Source of the DNA: Amphiprion ocellaris
Lineage: Eukaryota > Chordata > Actinopteri > Pomacentridae
Assembly: GCF_022539595.1 (NCBI RefSeq)
Contig: NC_072789.1
Location: forward strand, 2,368,169-2,432,168
Direction: 5' to 3'
Length of the DNA stretch: 64,000 nucleotides
The translations under genes and the position numbers were made by a program. Shown piece by piece: positions 58,463-64,000 of the stretch; position 1 is the stretch's first letter, and each line of letters opens with the position of its first letter. Below the pieces are notes generated by a model. That model worked only from the letters and a program-made list of their open reading frames with translations. It was not told where the DNA came from and searched no databases.

Positions 58463-59887
58463 TAGTTCTCTGAGATCAGTTATTTTCTCTTCAAAGTAAA
58501 GAGCTTGACTTCAGGTGTGGGCTGAAAAGAAAACACAGCTGTGGCAGAAGACTGCTTTTCTGTTTTCAGCTGCCCAGCATTTATTATTTGACATTTCTTA
58601 TAGTTAGTGTAGGATTAATGTTGTTTTATATTGCTTTTAGTTAAAGAACATGTACTTTACGTTACTGTAAACGCATGTCTATCTTAACAAAAAAAGCTAG
58701 CCCTGGCAGTGGTGTCATCTCATTGAAATGCAGCTTTCTCATAATGAAAATCTGTCCACATGCTTAACCCTTAGTTTGAACTGCTTTTCCACTCCACACA
58801 TGCACCTCCTGTAGGCAAAGTCAGTCCCACAGAACAGTAGGCAGCAAAGGGCCAACAGGTGGAGGACAGCCGAGGCCCACAGTAGGCCAGGGTTGATAGC
58901 TTTATCTAAGGATGGGAGCAGAGGAGGAAATCTGGCGTCGTGCCCAGCAGAGCTACCACTCCGCTGTGTCGCCCTCTGCCCACACAGACTAGCTTGACCT
59001 TGGGCAGGGCACAGCCACCCTCCTCCCTGCAACCCTCTGGAACAGCCCTCCCCTCCGCGTCTGTCTCTCCGGATGGAGGAAAGGGAGGAGCTGGGAGTAA
59101 GGGAAACAAACTGGCACATCATGTTTCTCTTATCTGAAATTACCCACGACACAGGCTGCGTACACAAACACACACTATGACATTCAAACTATTCCTTGCT
59201 GGCATGGCACTCAGTCTCCCAGACCTTCACGGCAAATCAACATGCAGACTGTACTTCTTCACAACCGTACACATTCTGGCTGTTTTTTTTCACTCAGAAC
59301 ATACAATTTGACCCCCCATGTTTTCCTGCATGTGAGGCTACAAATCAAATAGCTGATTGGAGCTTTGATGTGAGCACTGAACTGACAATTTTAATTTTTT
59401 TATGGTATTTTTCTGTTTGTGTTTTTAATTAGGGCTGTTCGAAAATCTAATGTCCACTTTTTCCTCCACTCCCCTGTACGTGATTTTTGTTATGTCCTTC
59501 AGCCTGGAGTATAAATTGGTATTTCTATTGATCTTTTGGCTTGTGAGAGGCACCGGTCTTTGGTAGCAGACAGCTATTTTTCATCCGTGGGTTCTTCCTG
59601 TATTGACAAACAGACACAGTATCAGTCTGCCTCGGCTGCTGGTGAAGCATGCAAGAGATGTGCGAACATGTTTGTGTTTTTACATATGTTGTCTGTTTTA
59701 AGTCTGAGAAAATGATCAAGAGATGAAACAAAACTAAATTAATGAAGCTATTGAGCGTCCTCACTACATATGTTAATGATTAAAATTTGGTGTGCTAGCC
59801 TCTTGTCATCCACTTTGTTGTGGCTGCAAAGCTAGGTCCTGTTTTGCTTGAAATTACGTGCGACTCAGCTCTCTTTTCTCTTTGCAG

Positions 59888-60073
59888 CTGCCCAGGGTGA
59901 GGAGAGGGAGTGTGCCTTCACAGACCAGCAGCAGCAGTGGGAGGTGGAACGAGTGGCGGGGGGCGAAGGCCGAGTCTCCCCGGAGAACACGACCATCCGA
60001 TGTGCCAAGGGCAGCCACTGTTTTGGCCTGTGGGAGAAAACTCCTCCAGGCGAAGTGCGGCTCGTCAAACAAG
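59888..60073 (+). CDS. bmpr2: bmpr2 exon 2 (ectodomain)
   Basis: It follows a TTTGCAG acceptor and completes Ala, then AQGEERECAFTDQQQQWEVE to EVRLVKQ plus one base. It holds the first three ectodomain cysteines, the NTT sequon and the conserved GLWEK. A Gln-rich, Gly-rich insert (QQQQWEVERVAGGEG) makes it slightly longer than the human exon. Donor GTATTC, phase 1. Confidence 0.95.
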
Positions 60074-61343
60074 GTATTCTACTGGTGACTTAGTGTGAGG
60101 TTGTTACAGTGGAGTTGCATTATCAATTGGTTGCGTGTCACGAAATGAACGTGCCTCTGAATTAATTATTGTTTATTCGTTTTACAAGTAAAATGTAGGC
60201 ATTGGGTGGTTCCAGCTTCTCAAATATGACACTGTTTTGTTTTCCTACAGCTTAATGTCAAAGTAAATTTCTCTGTTGAGCATTTGGCCGGTTGGTTGGA
60301 CAAAAAGAAGGTCATTTGGTGGCATTTTTCACTGTCTTCTGGCATATTATAGATTGACGGATTTATCTAGAAAATATCAAATAAAAATCTCTCAACCTCA
60401 GGTACAAACATTTCCTTTATGCAACTCAAATGGTCACATTAGTACATTTTTAAAGGGTTACTACTCCTTCAATCTGCCCATTCATCCTTGAGAACTATAA
60501 ATTATGATATGAAAACTATAGAGCTTGTATTAGATGTACAATTAGTTTAAATGTAAAAAGTACACTTTGACGTCAACTTCAAATCGCTGCAGAATTCAGT
60601 TGAATCTTAATCTTGGCCCCACATTAAATGTTTATTACTGTGATACCTCAAATTATACCATTATTCAAATCTTTACATTCAAAAGTGACGTTTTGTGGTG
60701 ACAGCTGTATGTCTATTTATGGTAAAAAATGGCAAATTGCATCTGACAGAGACAAAGATATTGAATTTTATCTCAACTAATCCTTTTATAACAGCCATTT
60801 TAGCTGATGTGCTAGCCAGCTGACAGAACAAATTGCTGTTCAGCTCAGAATCTTGATGGGACACGATTTAAAAAGAATCTAGATTGTAACTATAATTTAC
60901 TGTTTGCGTGTGGAAACACTCTGCTAACAGTCCTCTAACATTTTTGAAAATTGACAGTACTGAGAGTGGTGTTTTTTGCTGATACAATCTTCAAATTGAA
61001 ATACTTCTAACAGCGTCGATTCAGACATAATTTCATGAAAGACAGTTGGACATCGAGGGACTGCGGTAATCAGACCTTTTATAGGGGCTCTGATTACACA
61101 TTATGTCCAGTTAAGCCACCATAAGGAATGATGCACAGCCTGTGAAAAGTCTACTGTGACCTTGGTGGAAGCAAAATCTGATGATCACATGAGACCAACA
61201 GCTTTTAAGCAGAATCTTTAGAAGGCTGGAAGAACTGATGAAAGTGGTTTTGGAGCATGAGACTAAAAGTTCTGATCTGTACTGCTGATCTACTGATTTT
61301 TACATTTGACAGTTTTTTTTCAATCCCTCTTTCCCTCCCTCAG
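60074..61343. other. bmpr2 intron 2
   Basis: 1.27 kb of AT-rich intron. No repeat or RNA gene recognised. A strong pyrimidine tract precedes the exon 3 acceptor. Confidence 0.8.
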
Positions 61344-61523
61344 GTTGCTGGACTCACCTGGGCGATAACCAGGGCTGCCGTGAGGACCGCTGCGTGGTGA
61401 CCAACCTGCCTCCACAGATCCAGAATGGGACGTACCACTTCTGCTGCTGTGGCAGTGACATGTGCAACGTGAACTTCACAGAGGACTTCCCAACGCCGAG
61501 CCCCACCACTGCACAGCCCATCT
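61344..61523 (+). CDS. bmpr2: bmpr2 exon 3 (ectodomain, ligand-binding face)
   Basis: The acceptor is CCCTCAG after a pyrimidine tract. The exon completes Gly and encodes CWTHLGDNQGCREDRCVVTN to PSPTTAQPI plus one base. It contains seven cysteines, including the CCC run, and the NGT and NFT sequons. It ends in a Pro/Thr-rich stalk leading to the membrane segment. Donor GTAAGG, phase 1, as in the human gene. Confidence 0.96.
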
Positions 61524-62284
61524 GTAAGGACATACGTGTTTAGTTCCAGTCATCCCTGCTGTCACACAATAGATTTATTTTAACACTGAACATGCGGGTG
61601 TTGTGGGATGTCTTTGTTAATTAATCAGTACTTCCAGGATTTCGTGGTTGTTTTTCGAGATTGTTGTGGCTTAAAATGCCTGAATTCGCAGCAGCTTTTC
61701 TAAAAAAGTGCGATGTAAGTTGCGATGTTTTAAGCGTATTTGTTGTGAGGAAATTAGAGGAGACAGTGCTAAAAAGTCGCATTTTATCTCAGCTTTTAGA
61801 ACATGTTTCAACATTTTAATTGACAATATTTATTCCTAAATTCATTCTTTAACACGCTCCAACCCATTTACACAAGCTGGCACACCACGGTGGGAAATTA
61901 GCTGCAGCCAGTTACTGGTTTAACATGAAGGGGTTGGTAGGTTTAAGGTACTAAATGATCATTTACTATTAAATGAATCATATTTGGACATACTGTCAGT
62001 GGCTTAAAAAGTTAATTTCACATCCTGGCACACAAGTATTCACACACATGCTCACAGCTTGTCATGTCAGTCAACAAGAAAAGCACTCAGAGCACAGTAC
62101 TCCGCCAAGACTGTTCATTTCCTGATCTTTTGCTGAGCACAGGCGTGTGTTATGCGTGTGTTATGTGTGTGTACGTTATGTACGGATACCGAATCGCATG
62201 ATGTAAGTATGTAGCAGGTGGTGGGAATTGGTAGGACTCAGAAACACCCCAACGGATAAGTCCCAAAGGGTCGAGAATGAGAAT

Positions 62285-62660
62285 TTTGTCCAGAACTTGC
62301 TCAAAAAATCATCTTTTCCTGTTCACAATCTGTCCAAAATGAGTTAAACATCGAGGATGGCTTAGAAGGGTTCCAAAACATGACTATAAACAATAGAAAC
62401 ACGTCCAAAATTACTCAAATTTGACATCATAAAATAAGTATGTTCTCTAAATGTTGTGAAAATTTGTCAAAAAACACCTGAAATATGTGGAAAATGACTA
62501 GAAATTACTCAAATTTGTCCAGAACTTGCTCAAGAAATCCTCCTTAACTGTTCAAAACCTGTCCAAAATGAGCTAATAGTCTGGGATGGCTGAGAAGGGT
62601 TTAAAAAATGACTAAAAATGGGTCCAAAATGACTTTAAAATGTCTTCAAACTATTAAAAT
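62285..62660. repeat. Two tandem copies of a roughly 229 bp unit
   Basis: TTTGTCCAGAACTTGCTCA starts at 62285 and again at 62514. Both are followed by TGTCCAAAATGAG and GGATGGCT.AGAAGGGTT. The second copy is incomplete. Confidence 0.75.
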
Positions 62661-62824
62661 TTTCTTTAAAAAGTAGGAATTATTCACAGTTACAGTTTTA
62701 TAAACAATTCGTGTTCGTAGCGGTGGCTTAGTAGTAGGATCGCATGGATCATGTGATCATCAGCAGGCAGCTGACGTAGTGTTGTCATGGTTACAGTGAT
62801 GCCGTCCCCCTATCTGGTAATGAT

Positions 62825-63020
62825 ACAGAAATCTTTAACAAATCCGTGGATCCAGACTATAAGCCGCATCACTGCCAAAATCTAATCACTTGGCCCTTGT
62901 GTCATTTCTGACCTTCCCTGAAAATTTCATACAAATCCGTTTATCTGTTTTTCAGGAATGTTGCTAACAGACAGACAGACAGACAGACAAACGTACGCCG
63001 ATCATCACATAACTCCAGAG
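62825..63020 (+). repeat. RTE-type LINE 3' end fragment
   Basis: CCGTGGATCCAGACTATAAG, CTTCCCTGAAAATTTCATAC and AAATCCGTTTATC precede GTTGCTAACAGACAGACAG and ACGCCGATCATCACATAAC. This series is familiar from fish RTE-like elements. Confidence 0.65.
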
Positions 63021-64000
63021 TAATGATTATCTTCTTTTTTAATGAATGTAGGTCAGCAATTGATTCAAAACCAGTTGGCCAGATCTAGTTTTGAATTTAT
63101 TGCTGCCTTTTAAAAACAGTCAAAGATCTGTGACATCACTTTAGTTGCGAGGGTAAAAGTCCAGGAGAAAAAATTGCATCGTATTGAGAAAACGGCAGTC
63201 ATTTCTTCCAGAACTGAGTATCCTCCATGGATTTGTATTAATTTTACCTCTTCTGAGTCTTAAAAATGGACTCTCAATTTCTAACATCTCCGCTACAGTT
63301 GTAATCATCTGTTATACAACTAGGTGCATTAGGCAGAAGGGGATAAATGGAGGAAAAATAACAGAGAGAGAAATGAAGGTGGAAAATGAATAAAGGCCTA
63401 CACAGTGAAACACAAAGCTGAAGAGAGAAGATTGAAAGAATGTTTGATATCATCTGTCATACCCACACCTACTCTCTCTCTCTCTCTCCTCCTCCTCCAT
63501 GGCATCATTGAGCCACAAGAAGTTAGAACTGAGCTTCCTGATCGCCATCTAACAGGAACCTTGACGACTGAATTGCAGAGATGAATTGGTTTTCATCAGA
63601 GCTCGTGTACATTATCTCCTCTACGGGGATGTGAAAGTGGTTGAATTCAGTCTGTACAAATGCCCTCCGTGGTCTTAGCTGGTAGTGAGTTCTCGGTAAG
63701 GTGTCACAGAAAGAAAGCAGACAGATGTGTTGTTAATTGTTCCTTCCTCTCTGGCGCTGGCTATGAGCGAATGCAGCGTGTGTGGTGGGGTGGAGTGGGA
63801 GGGACGACAGCTCATCACGTCTCCTGCCTACACATAAACACAAACACACGCTCCCTACCATCCACATCGTCTCTCTGCATTCCATGGATTACACAGCGTC
63901 TGCTCTGTCTGCGGGCGTGCCAGCGACTGTTCCACCGCGTAGACAGATGACTAGACGAAAAAAAAGGAGGGCATTAGGGGAAAAACAACAACTTGGCTTT

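Larger units (their letters stand above)
44991..59887. other. bmpr2 intron 1
   Basis: 14.9 kb. It contains four copies of the CAGGGGTGTCAAAC hAT family (45783-46695, 47534-48587, 49142-50065, 54478-55011), TAGGGCTGCAAC-type elements (50148-52480), a MITE (57779-57991) and a LINE tail (58365-58462). The remaining DNA, including 52500-54470, 55020-57770 and 58470-59880, shows no recognised gene. Open frames at 53888-54388 and 58739-59173 look spurious. Confidence 0.7.
44912..61523 (+). other. bmpr2: bmpr2 gene span, 5' part (exons 1-3)
   Basis: BMPR2 is the type II serine/threonine kinase receptor for bone morphogenetic proteins. It binds ligand at the cell surface and phosphorylates type I receptors, leading to SMAD1/5/8 signalling. 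Three plus-strand exons join into 148 residues plus one base: a signal peptide and the complete three-finger ectodomain. Ten ectodomain cysteines are present, including the CCC run. Three N-glycosylation sequons occur, two in the conserved NGTY and NVNFTE contexts. The motifs 'GLWEK', 'LVKQGCW', 'IQNGTYHFCCC' and 'CNVNFTE' identify BMPR2 rather than activin type II receptors. Intron 1 is 14.9 kb and intron 2 is 1.27 kb. Transmembrane and kinase exons lie past the right edge. Whether this is bmpr2a or bmpr2b is not determined. Confidence 0.95.
61524..64000. other. bmpr2 intron 3, right edge
   Basis: At least 2.5 kb. Contains a tandem duplication (62285-62660) and a LINE fragment (62825-63020). 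The transmembrane exon was not found. Open frames near 63660-63950 have no family resemblance. Confidence 0.7.

Noticed and set aside
58739..59173. 144-codon minus-strand open frame in bmpr2 intron 1
   Set aside because: A GC-richer stretch with overlapping open frames on both strands. No recognisable domain and no flanking gene signals.

Overview
The window is vertebrate nuclear DNA, almost certainly from a teleost fish, probably a percomorph. It carries intron-rich genes, many fish-type SINEs and hAT/MITE elements, and microsatellites. No prokaryotic genes, CRISPR arrays or operons are present. Gene identities come from translating exons and comparing them with family members known to me. 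No database search was run.

Two genes diverge from a 2.3 kb intergenic region. On the minus strand, positions 42630 down to 281 hold the 5' part of dock9 (zizimin1, a DOCK-D family Cdc42 exchange factor). Seventeen consecutive coding exons were placed, with matching splice sites and phases. They encode about 679 residues: the N-terminal leader, the DOCK N-terminal region, the whole PH domain, the linker, and the start of the DHR-1 (C2-like) domain. The gene runs off the left edge. Besides the distal first exon (42511-42630) there are two further candidate first exons, at 31173-31334 and 22875-22991. Each opens with an ATG in good context and ends in phase 0 at a GT donor, so each could splice to the shared exon 2 (20363-20479). 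The 31.3 kb exon begins Met-Gly-Cys-Thr-Thr-Ser, a plausible N-myristoylation/palmitoylation signal.

On the plus strand, bmpr2 (BMP receptor type II) starts at 44912. The window holds the signal-peptide exon, a 14.9 kb first intron, and exons 2 and 3. Those two encode the cysteine-rich ligand-binding ectodomain with ten cysteines and three N-glycosylation sequons. The transmembrane and kinase exons lie beyond the right edge.

The rest is intron and intergenic DNA rich in mobile elements. They include tRNA-derived SINEs (four copies of one family and one copy of another) and a non-autonomous hAT family with CAGGGGTGTCAAAC ends. That family has nine copies and one array fragment, and many copies carry an internal array of ACAAAA-type repeats. 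There is also a hAT element containing a second hAT element, two hAT transposase remnants, a foldback element with a hairpin inside it, several other MITE-like families, LINE 3' tails and several microsatellites.

I found no convincing additional protein-coding gene or undescribed biochemical system. The most interesting observations are the three dock9 first exons, the hAT insertion directly beside one of them, and the internal arrays of the hAT family.
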